DNA of 64,000 nucleotides, from the NCBI RefSeq assembly GCF_042654245.1, contig NZ_JBHSGI010000016.1:1-64000 (forward strand). Direction: 5' to 3'. The translations under genes were made by a program, and so were the position numbers. The notes beneath the pieces are model-generated. The model had not been told where the DNA came from, made no database searches, and saw only the letters and a program-made list of their open reading frames with translations. Positions 43,930 to 53,345 of this stretch are shown piece by piece (within the stretch, counting starts at the first letter, position 1; each line of letters opens with the position of its first letter). The DNA comes from Seohaeicola_A nanhaiensis. GTDB lineage: Bacteria; Pseudomonadota; Alphaproteobacteria; Rhodobacterales; Rhodobacteraceae.

Positions 43930-45165
43930 TCAGCCCTCGTTCTGACCCAGCGGGACGACATTGTCAGCCTCGGGCGCGAGTTCCTCGAAATCGAAAGCGT
44001 CGAGCCGCGCGGCGCGCTTGCCGGCGCGTTCGGCGGCCGTGGTGATCTGATCCAGATCGCCGCGCGCCTGATGGAAATGGCTGTTCAGCCGGTCGACTCG
44101 TTGCACGACGAGTTCCACGTCGCGATGCAACTGGCGCAGGGTGGTGCGGATCGCGCCCGCCTGTTCCCGCATCCGCGCGTCCTTGAGGATCGCGCGCATC
44201 GTGTTCAGCGTCGCCATGCAGGTTGTGGGAGAGACGATCCAGACCCGCGCGGCAAAGCCCTCGCGCACCAGTTCCGGGAAGTTGGCGTGCAACTCGGCAT
44301 AGACCGCTTCCGAGGGCAGGAACATCAGCGCTCCGTCTGCGGTTTCGCCCTCGATGATATACCGCTCGGAGATCGCGCGGATATGCGCGCGCACCGATGC
44401 GCGCAGCAGGCCCTGGGCCTCTTTCACCTCGGCCGGGTTGGCTGCGCGGCGTAGCGCCTCATAGGCTTCGAGCGGGAATTTCGAGTCGATCGCAATGGGT
44501 CCAGGCGGATTGGGCAGGTGGATCAGGCAATCGGCCCGCTTGCCGTTCGAGAGAGTCGCCTGCAGCGCATAGCTGTCGCGCGGTAGCGCCTTGGACACGA
44601 TGTCGTTCAGCTGAATCTCGCCAAAGGCGCCGCGGGTCTGCTTGTTCGACAGGATATCCTGCAGCGACAGCACATCGCCCGACAGCTTTTCGATATTGCC
44701 CTGCGCCTTGTCGATAGTGGCCAGCCGCTCCTGCAACTGGGTGAGCGAGGCGGTGGTGGCCTTGGAGCTGCCGTGCAGCGTTTCCCGCATGCGCTCCTGC
44801 ATCTCCGAGAGCATGGTGGAAGATTTCAGGGCGTTTTCGGCGAGCCGGTCGGCCATCTGCTGCTGCACCGAGGCAAGGCGGCGCTCCATCGTCTGGATCA
44901 TCGCCGCCTGGGCATTGGCCTGGGTGTCCGACACCGTCTGCAGGCCGCCGCGCAGCTGTTCCTGTCCGAGTCCCAGCTGCTGGGTATGGGCGGCGAGCGC
45001 CGCCATCTGCCGGGCCAGCGGTTCTGTTGCGCGGGCCGAGCGGCCTGCGGCGCGGATGGCGAGGATCAGAAGGAGCAGGAGGAGCAGGGCAAAAGCCCCG
45101 CCCGCCAGCGCCGCGATCACGGCGGGATCGTCCAGCGCATAGTCCTGCCCGGCCAGGCGTATCAT
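43930..45165 (-). CDS. rmuC: DNA recombination protein RmuC
   Basis: A 411-residue protein with an N-terminal membrane helix (ALAGGAFALLLLLLLILAI), a coiled-coil segment of about 110 residues and the RmuC nuclease-like domain. Signature segments are TRGAFGEIQLNDIV, IAIDSKFPLEAYEAL and IVSPTTCMATLNTMRAILKD. RmuC limits recombination between short repeats; its biochemistry is not fully known. The ATG at 45165 overlaps the mutL stop by four bases, so it is translationally coupled to mutL. Confidence 0.93.
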   Translation of the reverse strand: MIRLAGQDYALDDPAVIAALAGGAFALLLLLLLILAIRAAGRSARATEPLARQMAALAAHTQQLGLGQEQLRGGLQTVSDTQANAQAAMIQTMERRLASVQQQMADRLAENALKSSTMLSEMQERMRETLHGSSKATTASLTQLQERLATIDKAQGNIEKLSGDVLSLQDILSNKQTRGAFGEIQLNDIVSKALPRDSYALQATLSNGKRADCLIHLPNPPGPIAIDSKFPLEAYEALRRAANPAEVKEAQGLLRASVRAHIRAISERYIIEGETADGALMFLPSEAVYAELHANFPELVREGFAARVWIVSPTTCMATLNTMRAILKDARMREQAGAIRTTLRQLHRDVELVVQRVDRLNSHFHQARGDLDQITTAAERAGKRAARLDAFDFEELAPEADNVVPLGQNEG

Positions 45166-47009
45166 GTGCGGCCGAAAAGGCGTTCGATGTCCGCCAGCTT
45201 CAGTTCCACATAGGTGGGCCGGCCGTGGTTGCACTGGCCGGAATGGGGCGTCGCCTCCATCTCGCGCAGCAGCGCATTCATCTCTTCCGCGCGCATCCGG
45301 CGGCCCGAGCGGATCGAGCCGTGGCAGGCGACGCGGGAAAGGATCGCCTCGATCCGGGCCTGCACCATCTGGCTGGAGCCCATGTCGTCCAACTCGTCCA
45401 GAATGTCCCGCAGCATCGCCTCGGCATTGACCTCTCCCAGGATCGCCGGCGTCTCGCGCACGGCCACGGCGCCGCCGCCAAAGGGTTCGATGGTCAGGCC
45501 CAGCCGGGCAAGGTCGTCGGCGACCTCCATCAGGCGGGCAGAGTCGGCGGGCGACAGATCGACGATTTCCGGAATCAGCAGGGCCTGCGCCGCGACGCCA
45601 TTCTCGGCCATCTGGCGCTTGAGCTTCTCGTAGACAAGCCGTTCGTGCGCCGCGTGCTGGTCGACGATGACCATGCCCGTAGCGGTCTGGGCGATGATGT
45701 AGTTCTCGTGCACCTGCCCCCGTGCGGCGCCCAGCGGCAGGGCTTCCGCCGCCGGTTCCGGTTCGGGTGCCGGTTCCACGGTGCGGGCCGACCAGTCGCG
45801 GGCGATCTCGGCAAAGCCCGGCGCAGGGGCGGGCGCCTGCGCGGCATAGGCGGCGGTGCGCGCGCCCATCGAAGGGCGATCCATCTGATAGATGCGCGCG
45901 CCCTGCGGTTCGGGCCGCACCGCACCAAGGACTCCGGCGGCCACGGTCGAAGAGGCGCGGTGCCCGCCTTCGGCCAGCGCATGGCGCAGGGTCGATACGA
46001 TCAGACCGCGCGCCAGCCCGGGATCGCGAAAGCGCACCTCGGACTTCGCCGGGTGCACGTTCACGTCGACCAGTTCCGGGGCGCAATCGATGAACAGCGC
46101 CGCCGCCGGGTGGCGGTCGCGCGCCAGCACGTCCATATAGGCGGCGCGCAGCGCACCGTAGAGCATCTTGTCTTTTACCGGACGCGTGTTGACGAACAGG
46201 AACTGTGCCACCGCCGCTCCGCGCGAATAAGTCGGCAGGGCGGCCAATCCGAACAGCCGCAGCCCCTCGCGGGTCGCGTCGATGCGCAGGGCGTTCTCGG
46301 TGAACTCGCGCCCGAGGATGGTGGACAGACGCCCGGACAGCGCGTCGAACAGGTCGCCGGTTTCGGCGTCGGCCCGGAAGACCTCGCGCCCCTCGCCGCC
46401 GCCCGAGACGTCACGGAGGCTAAAGGCGATGGCGGGCTCGGCCATGGCCAGCCGCTTGATCACATCGGTGATCGCCTGCATCTCGGAGCGGTCGCTGCGC
46501 AGGAACTTGAGCCGGGCGGGCGTGGCATAGAACAGGTCGCGCAGCTCGGCCACGGTACCGGCGCGCAGCGCGGCCGGCCGGACCGGCTCCATCGCGCCGC
46601 CGGCGACGCGGATCGAGGCGGCGGTTTCCCCGGCGACCCGGCTGGTCAGCGTCAGGCGGCCGACGGCGCCAAGCGAGGGCAGAGCCTCGCCCCGAAAGCC
46701 GAAGGTGTGGATGTCGAGAAGGTCCGACCCGTCGATCTTGGAGGTCGCGTGGCGGGCCAGGGCCAGCGGAAGGTCGTCGGCGCCGATGCCGCAGCCGTCG
46801 TCGCTGACCCGGATCAGGGTCTTGCCGCCATCCGCGACATCCACGGTGATCCGGGTGGCCCCGGCATCGATGGCGTTTTCCACCAGCTCCTTGACGGCCG
46901 AGGCCGGACGTTCGACCACCTCGCCCGCCGCGATACGATTGATCGCGGAGTCATCCAGTTGCCGGATGACAGGCCGAGAGTCGCGGATATTGGGGTTGGT
47001 GCGGGACAT
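45162..47009 (-). CDS. mutL: DNA mismatch repair protein MutL
   Basis: A 615-residue MutL. The GHKL ATPase N-terminus shows INRIAAGEVVERPASAVKELVENAIDAGA, DDGCGI and TFGFRGEALPSLGAV (present as HTFGFRGEALPS). The C-terminal domain carries DQHAAHERLVYEKL, the metal-binding endonuclease motif DQHA-x2-E-x4-E, plus ACHGSIRSG and CNHGRP. This makes it a nicking MutL, as in bacteria without MutH. The start at ATG 47009 agrees with the family N-terminus; longer upstream readings are low-complexity. The rmuC gene follows. Confidence 0.96.
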   Translation of the reverse strand: MSRTNPNIRDSRPVIRQLDDSAINRIAAGEVVERPASAVKELVENAIDAGATRITVDVADGGKTLIRVSDDGCGIGADDLPLALARHATSKIDGSDLLDIHTFGFRGEALPSLGAVGRLTLTSRVAGETAASIRVAGGAMEPVRPAALRAGTVAELRDLFYATPARLKFLRSDRSEMQAITDVIKRLAMAEPAIAFSLRDVSGGGEGREVFRADAETGDLFDALSGRLSTILGREFTENALRIDATREGLRLFGLAALPTYSRGAAVAQFLFVNTRPVKDKMLYGALRAAYMDVLARDRHPAAALFIDCAPELVDVNVHPAKSEVRFRDPGLARGLIVSTLRHALAEGGHRASSTVAAGVLGAVRPEPQGARIYQMDRPSMGARTAAYAAQAPAPAPGFAEIARDWSARTVEPAPEPEPAAEALPLGAARGQVHENYIIAQTATGMVIVDQHAAHERLVYEKLKRQMAENGVAAQALLIPEIVDLSPADSARLMEVADDLARLGLTIEPFGGGAVAVRETPAILGEVNAEAMLRDILDELDDMGSSQMVQARIEAILSRVACHGSIRSGRRMRAEEMNALLREMEATPHSGQCNHGRPTYVELKLADIERLFGRT

Positions 47010-47122
47010 GGCCCCAGACCTAGCATGGATCGCGCCGATTCTGCCAGCCGCCAGATGGCGGCTTGACTTGCGGGGCGGCGCGTCCGATTGGTCGCCGCCG
47101 ATGCGCGCGAAAGGCCGAACGT

Positions 47123-47785
47123 TTGCCCGAGTCCCCCTACGAAGCCCCAGGTTTCTATGACGCCGCGATTGCCGCCGGACGGCATCGCGAGATCGTCGGC
47201 GGCCGCTGGGACGAAACCGGGCGGGTGCAGATGGCGGCGCTGTTGGACGCGGGGCTGCAACCACATCACGTGCTGCTCGACGTCGGCGCGGGGTCGCTGC
47301 GGCTGGGCTGCAAGGCGGTGTCCTATCTCGATCCGGGCCACTATTGGGCGACGGATGCTTCGCGAGAGATTCTGCTAGCGGGGCATCGCGCGGAATTGGA
47401 TAACCCGTCGCGGCTCGATCCGTCGCAGCTGGTGCAGGATGCCGATTTCGCCTTTCCGGGCGTGTCCGAGGATATCACCCACGCCATCGCCTTCGCGGTC
47501 TTCCCGCATCTGCGCCTGGAACGGTTGGAGCAGGCGCTCGACAGCCTCAAGCGATTCCCAAGGCTGGAGTGCTTCCTCTTCACTGTCTTCCTCGCGCCCT
47601 CGGCCGAGGCCGCGGCCGGGCCGGTGCGCCAGCCGGACGGGGTTGTGACCCACCGCTCACGCGCGCCCTACCACGTGCTGGAAAGCGAGGTCGCTGATCT
47701 GGCGGCCCGGCATGGCTGGCATGTCGCGCGGCAGGAGCGCATGCTGCCGCGCGGTCAGGTGCTGTTCATCGCGACGCGTACCTAG
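47123..47785 (+). CDS. SAM-dependent methyltransferase-like protein
   Basis: A roughly 220-residue class I methyltransferase-like protein. LLDVGAGSLRLGCKAVSYLDPGHYWATDASREIL holds the SAM-binding glycine loop and the acidic residue for ribose; HAIAFAVFPHL occupies motif IV/V. The N-terminal PYEAPGFYDAAIAAGRHREIVGGRWDETGRVQ is not assigned. No ATG is in frame near the start; TTG 47123 behind GAAAGG is my choice, but translation could begin upstream. The substrate is unknown. It ends overlapping the convergent molybdoenzyme gene by four bases. Confidence 0.7.
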   Translation: MPESPYEAPGFYDAAIAAGRHREIVGGRWDETGRVQMAALLDAGLQPHHVLLDVGAGSLRLGCKAVSYLDPGHYWATDASREILLAGHRAELDNPSRLDPSQLVQDADFAFPGVSEDITHAIAFAVFPHLRLERLEQALDSLKRFPRLECFLFTVFLAPSAEAAAGPVRQPDGVVTHRSRAPYHVLESEVADLAARHGWHVARQERMLPRGQVLFIATRT

Positions 47786-50034
47786 GGCTCGTCCCGCGCG
47801 ACCTCGACTAGCGCGGTATGGGCGCTGCACCCCTGCCCGAGGCGCGAGGTGCCGACGTCCATCGTCAGCACGTTCGGGTTGCCGTGCGGGTCTATGTTGC
47901 CGCCGGGATCGCCGAACCAGGCGCCGGTCGGCAGGGCGACCACGCCTTCGCGGATATCCTCCGACACCACGGCCCGCGCCCGAGCCGCGCCTCGCGCGTT
48001 GAATACGCGCAGCAGGTCGCCGGTGGCTATGCCCCGCGCGGCGGCGTCCCTGGGGTGGATCACCAGTTTCTCGGGCCGCGCGCCTTCGACATCGGCGAGC
48101 GCCGCCTCGAGCTGGCTGTGCAGCTTGTCCGACGGCTGGGGCGAGACCATGTGCAGCGGCGCGGCTGGCGTGGCTGCCCCCAGCCATTCCTGCGGCGGAA
48201 GCCAGACAGGGTGGCCGGGGCAGTCGTCATAGCCGAAACCGGCGATACGCTCGGAAAAGATCTCGATCTTGCCCGAGGGCGTGCCGAGCGGCGCGGCGGC
48301 CGGATCATCGCGGAAGGGTCGGAAAATGGACCGCTGGATGTCGTCCGCACCAATCGGCAGCTTCAGCCAGTTCTGCTCTTTTAGCCCCTCATAGTCCGGC
48401 AACTCGATGCCCTGTTCGGCGGCGTTGCTGCGATATTCGGCGTAGAGCAGCGGCAGCCAGTCATCGACCGTGCGACCTTCGGTATATGTCTCGCCAATAC
48501 CCATTCGCCCGGCGAGACCCGCAAAGATGGCATAGTCATCGCGCGCCTCTCCCACTGGCGGGATCAGGCGCGGCATGTGGAACAGATAGTCGTCGAGCGG
48601 CGAGCGGCCGATATCCTCACGCTCGTAAGGCGTGGTGGCGGGAAAGACGATATCGGCGCGCTTGGCGGTCGGGGTCCACCAGGGTTCGTTGACGATGATC
48701 GTCTCGGGCTTTGTCCAGGCCTCGTGCAGGCGGTTCAGATCCTGATGGTGGTGGAAGGGGTTGCCGCCGGCCCAGTAGATCAGTCGGATATCGGGGTAAG
48801 GTTCACGCCGGCCGTTGAAATCGTAAAGCTGTCCGGGGTTGCGCAGCATGTCGGCGATCCGGGCCACGGGAATGACCCGCTTCACCGGATTCGACAGTTG
48901 CGAGAAGGTCATGCCGCGCATGCCGCGGAAGGATTTGCCTATGCCGCCGATGGCGCCATAGCCAAAGCCTACACCGCCGCCCGGCAGACCGATCTGGCCC
49001 AGCATCGCCGCCAGCACCGAGGCCATCCAGTAGGGCTGCTCGCCATGCTCGCCGCGTTGCAGGGACCAGGCCACGGTGATCAGCGTGCGGGTCGAGGCCA
49101 TCCTGCGGGCAAGGTCGCGGATGGTGTCGGCGTCGGTGCCGCAGAGCGGCGCGGCCCATTCCGGCGACTTCGGCGTGCCGTCGCCCTCTCCCAGCAGGTA
49201 AGGGCGGAAGCGGTCGTAACCGACGGTGCAGCGGTTCAGGAAGGCCCGGTCGGCCAGCCCCTCGGTTTCCAGCACATGGGCCAGCGCCAGCATCAGAGCG
49301 GTGTCCGAGGCCGGTCGGATTGCCAGCCAGTCGCAGCCGGGTGGCGCATCGACCCGCTGGGGCGAGACGTTCAGACAGGTGATGCCCTTGGCGTGGAAGC
49401 GTTCGAACCAGGGTGCGGTGACATGCTCGCTGACGCCGCCCATGCTGACCTGCGAGTTCTTCGGGTTGATCCCGCCGAACATCACCAGCGTCTGGGTGTT
49501 GTCGTGAATCGTCTGGTAGCTGTCCTGATGTTCGTACAGGAAGGCGAGGAATTCCTTGCCGAAGACATGCGGCATGATCGCCTGCGCGCAACCTGTGGAA
49601 TAGCTGCCGAACGAGGCGACATAGCCTCCGGCGGCGTTCAGGAAGCGGTGCACCTGGCTTTGCGCGTGATGGAAGCGCCCGGCCGACGACCATCCGTACG
49701 AACCGCCGAAGATCGCCTCGTTGCCATGAGTCTTGCGGATGCGGTCGATCTCGGCCGCGGCGATGTCCAACGCCTCGTCCCAGGGCAGGTCGACATAGTC
49801 GCCGTCTCCCCGGCCGCTGCTGTCGCGCGTCGCCAGCCACGCGCGCCGGATCGCCGGGCGCGCGATGCGGCTGCGGTGGTGGACGGCTTGGGGGATGATC
49901 CGGGGAATGGCCGACGGGCTCGGGTCTGGCGCGAAGGGATGCGTGGCGACGATGGTATCGCCCTCGACCTCGACCTCGAAGGCGCCCCAGTGGCTGGAGG
50001 TGACCTTGGTAAATCTGCGGTGTCCATCGTCCAT
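47782..50034 (-). CDS. Molybdopterin oxidoreductase, BisC/DMSO reductase type III family
   Basis: A 750-residue Mo-bis-MGD enzyme of the BisC/TorA/DorA group. SYSTGCAQAIMPHVFG contains the serine that ligates molybdenum in this family (GDYSTGAAQ in DorA). GSYGWSSAGRFHHAQSQVHRFLN, NPFHHHQDLNRL and VFPATTPYEREDIG also match. No N-terminal cysteine cluster and no twin-arginine signal are seen, so it is a soluble cytoplasmic enzyme, as biotin or methionine sulfoxide reductases are. The start at ATG 50034 avoids a basic N-terminal readthrough. S- or N-oxide reduction is the expected activity. Confidence 0.9.
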   Translation of the reverse strand: MDDGHRRFTKVTSSHWGAFEVEVEGDTIVATHPFAPDPSPSAIPRIIPQAVHHRSRIARPAIRRAWLATRDSSGRGDGDYVDLPWDEALDIAAAEIDRIRKTHGNEAIFGGSYGWSSAGRFHHAQSQVHRFLNAAGGYVASFGSYSTGCAQAIMPHVFGKEFLAFLYEHQDSYQTIHDNTQTLVMFGGINPKNSQVSMGGVSEHVTAPWFERFHAKGITCLNVSPQRVDAPPGCDWLAIRPASDTALMLALAHVLETEGLADRAFLNRCTVGYDRFRPYLLGEGDGTPKSPEWAAPLCGTDADTIRDLARRMASTRTLITVAWSLQRGEHGEQPYWMASVLAAMLGQIGLPGGGVGFGYGAIGGIGKSFRGMRGMTFSQLSNPVKRVIPVARIADMLRNPGQLYDFNGRREPYPDIRLIYWAGGNPFHHHQDLNRLHEAWTKPETIIVNEPWWTPTAKRADIVFPATTPYEREDIGRSPLDDYLFHMPRLIPPVGEARDDYAIFAGLAGRMGIGETYTEGRTVDDWLPLLYAEYRSNAAEQGIELPDYEGLKEQNWLKLPIGADDIQRSIFRPFRDDPAAAPLGTPSGKIEIFSERIAGFGYDDCPGHPVWLPPQEWLGAATPAAPLHMVSPQPSDKLHSQLEAALADVEGARPEKLVIHPRDAAARGIATGDLLRVFNARGAARARAVVSEDIREGVVALPTGAWFGDPGGNIDPHGNPNVLTMDVGTSRLGQGCSAHTALVEVARDEP

Positions 50035-50101
50035 CTGAAGTCTCCCTGTCAGTCTGCTCTTGATCGCACGGGCGGCAGGTATCTGAAAGCTGTGTTGTCG
50101 G

Positions 50102-51526
50102 TCAGCGATCCAGACCGGCCAGAGCGTGCGAGACCGTGCGCAGCGCGGCCGTCGCCTTCCGGAACAGGGCAAAGCGGTCGTCGTGCCGGGCGCGTCGCAG
50201 CGGATCGGGGTCGTATCGGCGCGCAGCGGGCGGCTGTGCCCCGGCGGTGCGCCCCTGTGCCACCCGCGCCGCGCCCATCAGGCCGGTCTCGTGGTTGTCG
50301 GGCACCAGCACCGGTCGGTTCAGCACGTCAGCCTTCAACTGGCACAGGGCGGGTGTGGCAGCCAGGCCGCCGGAGAAGCAGACATGCGAGACCGGCGTGC
50401 CAATTGCCGTCTCCGCCCGATCGAGGATGTCGCGCGCCAGATAGTTCATGCCCTCGGCCACCGCGCGCAGCATGTCGCGGCTGTCATGCGCCGCGCTGAG
50501 GCCCAGGAAGGCGCCTCGCAGGTCGGCGTCCCAGAAGGGCGTCCGTTCGCCATCGAGATAGGGCAGGAACAGCGGCGCTGGGCGGTTGTCGACAAGGGCT
50601 GCTGCGAGGGCGCTGTGTCGGGTCGACCGGGGCACCAGCCGCTCCAGCGCCCAGTTCAGCCGGGTCGCGGCGCCCTGACTCGGGCCACCGAGCTGCCAAA
50701 GGTTTGGTCCCCATTCGACGGTCAGCAATCCCTCGGCTTTGTGCCGACAGGCCGAGATCGCCCCGGAGACGTCGCTGGTGCCCGAGATCGAATAGGCAAC
50801 GCCCGGCGTCAGCGCGCCCGAGCCGAGCACGCAGGCCCAGGTGTCGATCGATCCGCAATAGACCGGAATGCCCGCCATCTGGCCCAGCGGGCCGGGCAAC
50901 CCGGGCTGAACGCGCCCGACCTCGTCGAAGGGCGCGCGCGTTTCGGGCAGGATGGCGGGGTTGATCTCCAGCCGCGACAGCAGGGTCTCGTCGGCGTCCA
51001 ATACGCGGGACATCGGCGTCTGCGAGATGCTGTCGGACACCGCCACGCCGGTCAGCATCAGGTTGAGGAAATCCTTGGGTTCGACGACCTTCCGCAGGCC
51101 GGCCCAGACCTCTGGCTGGTGGTGCCGCACCCAAAGCAGGCGGGCCAGCGGGTCGAAGGGGCCGACGGTGTCCAGCCCCGTCGTCGTGGCGCGGAGTGTG
51201 GCCAGCACCTCGGCTGCCCGGGAATCCTGAAAGGTGATGGCAGAGCGCAGGACGGTGTTGCCCGTACCCAGAAACACCTGACTGCGGGTGAATCCGCAGC
51301 CCGCGACGGCGATCACGCGGCTGAAGTCCGCGCCCTGGGACACCAGATCGCGGCAGGCGATCTGAAAGGCCTGCCACCAGGCCATCGGATCAGCCTCGAA
51401 CCGCGCCTTGCCGTCGCCGGCGATCCTCAGCGGTTTGCGGACCGAGACGTGAAACACGCCGTCATCGCCGACCAGGGCCAGCCGCAGACTGCTGCCGCCA
51501 AGATCGAAGGCGAGTATCTGTGGCAT
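50102..51526 (-). CDS. FGGY-family carbohydrate kinase
   Basis: A 474-residue FGGY kinase: the ATP/phosphate motif LAFDLGGSSLRLALVG, FLNLMLTGVAVSDSISQTPMSRVLD (sugar-binding lid), CGSIDTWACVLGSGALTPG, and the C-terminal phosphate region PYLDGERTPFWD with FSGGLAATPALCQLKADVLNRPV. By eye it is closest to xylulokinase relatives. In this operon it would phosphorylate the sugar taken up by the ABC importer or released by the nucleoside hydrolase. The start at ATG 51526 is chosen; one at 51541 adds five residues. It is the last gene of the operon. Confidence 0.88.
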   Translation of the reverse strand: MPQILAFDLGGSSLRLALVGDDGVFHVSVRKPLRIAGDGKARFEADPMAWWQAFQIACRDLVSQGADFSRVIAVAGCGFTRSQVFLGTGNTVLRSAITFQDSRAAEVLATLRATTTGLDTVGPFDPLARLLWVRHHQPEVWAGLRKVVEPKDFLNLMLTGVAVSDSISQTPMSRVLDADETLLSRLEINPAILPETRAPFDEVGRVQPGLPGPLGQMAGIPVYCGSIDTWACVLGSGALTPGVAYSISGTSDVSGAISACRHKAEGLLTVEWGPNLWQLGGPSQGAATRLNWALERLVPRSTRHSALAAALVDNRPAPLFLPYLDGERTPFWDADLRGAFLGLSAAHDSRDMLRAVAEGMNYLARDILDRAETAIGTPVSHVCFSGGLAATPALCQLKADVLNRPVLVPDNHETGLMGAARVAQGRTAGAQPPAARRYDPDPLRRARHDDRFALFRKATAALRTVSHALAGLDR

Positions 51527-51593
51527 GTCGGTTGGCCCCATTCTGCTTTGGCTGATGGAATAGGGCATGGACGGGCGCGGGGCAATTCGGGTC

Positions 51594-52343
51594 TCAGTGG
51601 ACCCGGTTGACCTCGCCGCTCAGGATATAATGCGCGAGGTTGTCGGCTGTCAGGTCGCCGCCGTCGAGCGTGATCTGGTTCTCGCCCGTGCGCAGGATGG
51701 TCACGCGATCGGCCAGGGCGGCCACATCCTTCATCGCGTGGCTGATCAGGATCACCGTCTTTCCGGCCTTCTTGAGCGATCGGACGAGGTGCAGCACCTG
51801 CTCGGTCTCGCGCACGCCAAGCGCGGCTGTGGGTTCGTCGAGGATCACCACATTGGCGTTCCAACGCAGCGCCCGGCAGATCGCCACCGCCTGCCGCTGG
51901 CCGCCCGATAGCGCGTTCACCTTGGCGTTCATGTCGGTGATCGTGTCGTTCAGCTGTGCCATGTAGCCCAGCGACTCGCGCCGCATCCGCGCCTTGTCGA
52001 GCAGGCGCAGCCCCAGCACGTTGCGCGTCAGCTCGGCCCCCATGAAGATGTTCTGATAAATCGCCATGTCGGGCGCAACGGCCAGATCCTGATGGATCGT
52101 CGCCAGCCCGGCCTTCAGCGAGGCGGTCGGCGACTCGAACCGCCGCGCCTCGCCGTCGACCAGCAGGTCGCCCCGGTCGGGCTGTTCCACCCCGGCCAGG
52201 ATCTTGATCAGGGTGGACTTGCCTGCGCCGTTGTCTCCGCAGATCGCATGGATTTCGCCCTCGGCCACATCAAGGCTGACACCGCGCAGGGCTTCGACTG
52301 CGCCGTAATTCTTGAAGATGTTGCGGGCCGAGATCTTGATCAT
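51594..52343 (-). CDS. Sugar-type ABC transporter ATP-binding protein, single domain
   Basis: A 249-residue ATPase: GDNGAGKSTLIKIL (Walker A), LSGGQRQAVAICRAL (signature), VVILDEPTAALG (Walker B) and the ISHAMKDVAAL switch. It belongs to the RbsA/FrcA group of ribose-type importers, but carries one nucleotide-binding domain, as in FrcA, instead of the two fused domains of RbsA; it must homodimerise. It lies 37 bases after the binding-protein gene and drives the permease. Confidence 0.9.
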   Translation of the reverse strand: MIKISARNIFKNYGAVEALRGVSLDVAEGEIHAICGDNGAGKSTLIKILAGVEQPDRGDLLVDGEARRFESPTASLKAGLATIHQDLAVAPDMAIYQNIFMGAELTRNVLGLRLLDKARMRRESLGYMAQLNDTITDMNAKVNALSGGQRQAVAICRALRWNANVVILDEPTAALGVRETEQVLHLVRSLKKAGKTVILISHAMKDVAALADRVTILRTGENQITLDGGDLTADNLAHYILSGEVNRVH

Positions 52344-52380
52344 GCGGGTCTCGCGGGGGCAGGGCGGCGCAGGCGGCCGG

Positions 52381-53325
52381 TTACTTGATGAACTGGTCGA
52401 CGTTGTTCTTGTCGACGAGCGTGGCCGGGATGAACAGATAGGGTCCGGGGACGAGATCGGCCTTGGCCTTACCGTCGACGGCGATCTGCTTCATCATGTC
52501 CACCGCCTTGGCGGCCATGTCCTCGAAGGGAATGGCGACGGTGGCGGTCATCATCGACTCGGGGTCCTTGATCCGGCGGAAGACTTCCTGCCCACCGTCG
52601 ATGGACACCAGCGAGACGTCGCCTTTGTTCAGCCCCGATTCCTTCAGCAGGTCGTCGATGATCAGCGCCTGACCGTCGAAGCTGGCCCAGATGCCCTGAA
52701 ACTTCCCTGCATTCTGAAGGATCAGCGCGCTCATCCCGTTGCGCACGTCATCCTGCCAGGACTTGGTGCGCGCCATGGAATGCTCGCCCAGCACCGTGAC
52801 CTGCGGGTTTTCCTTGAGAACCACATCTGTCACCTCGCCGCGAATCCGCGCGCCGGTGTTGGATTCGAATTTCTGCAGCAGAACGCTGCCCTCAAAGTTC
52901 ATCGTACCCAGCAGATAGATCGCCGCTTCGGACGCCATCACGTATTCGTTGGGCGTCACGTCGAACAGCGTATGCGGGCTGGCGCCGGACGAAATGGTGA
53001 TGACCGGGATCCCGGCCTCTTTCGCGGCAAGGAACTGCGCGTCGAACTGCACCGGCTTCGACATGCACAGGATCATGCCGTCGACGCCCTTCTGGATCAG
53101 GTTGTCGAGCTGCGAGGCGTGGGTTTCCAGCGCGCCGTTCGAGTTCAGGACCTGCGTGGTCCAGCCCAGCTTCTCGGCCTCGGCGCCGACGGTATTGGCG
53201 CAGCGGGCCTGGGTCTCGGCCGACATCTGGAAGGCGACGACGCCCAGTTCGAAGGCAGTGGCCTGAGTGGCGGCAAGCGCCCCGGCAAGACCGGCGGCGG
53301 CGAGGAGGGCATTGAATGTCTTCAT
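52381..53325 (-). CDS. Sugar ABC transporter periplasmic binding protein (Peripla_BP_4)
   Basis: A 314-residue type I periplasmic binding protein with a signal peptide (LLAAAGLAGALAATQATA, cleavage near residue 24). Core motifs are LDNLIQKGVDGMILCMSKPV, AAKEAGIPVITISSGA and SLVSIDGGQEVFRRI. Proteins of this class bind ribose, xylose, autoinducer-2 or nucleosides. It delivers ligand to the downstream-listed permease (53346-54293) and ATPase. Ligand identity is suggested only by the nucleoside hydrolase and kinase of the operon. Confidence 0.9.
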   Translation of the reverse strand: MKTFNALLAAAGLAGALAATQATAFELGVVAFQMSAETQARCANTVGAEAEKLGWTTQVLNSNGALETHASQLDNLIQKGVDGMILCMSKPVQFDAQFLAAKEAGIPVITISSGASPHTLFDVTPNEYVMASEAAIYLLGTMNFEGSVLLQKFESNTGARIRGEVTDVVLKENPQVTVLGEHSMARTKSWQDDVRNGMSALILQNAGKFQGIWASFDGQALIIDDLLKESGLNKGDVSLVSIDGGQEVFRRIKDPESMMTATVAIPFEDMAAKAVDMMKQIAVDGKAKADLVPGPYLFIPATLVDKNNVDQFIK

Positions 53326-53345
53326 GGTGAGTCTCCCTGTTTTTG

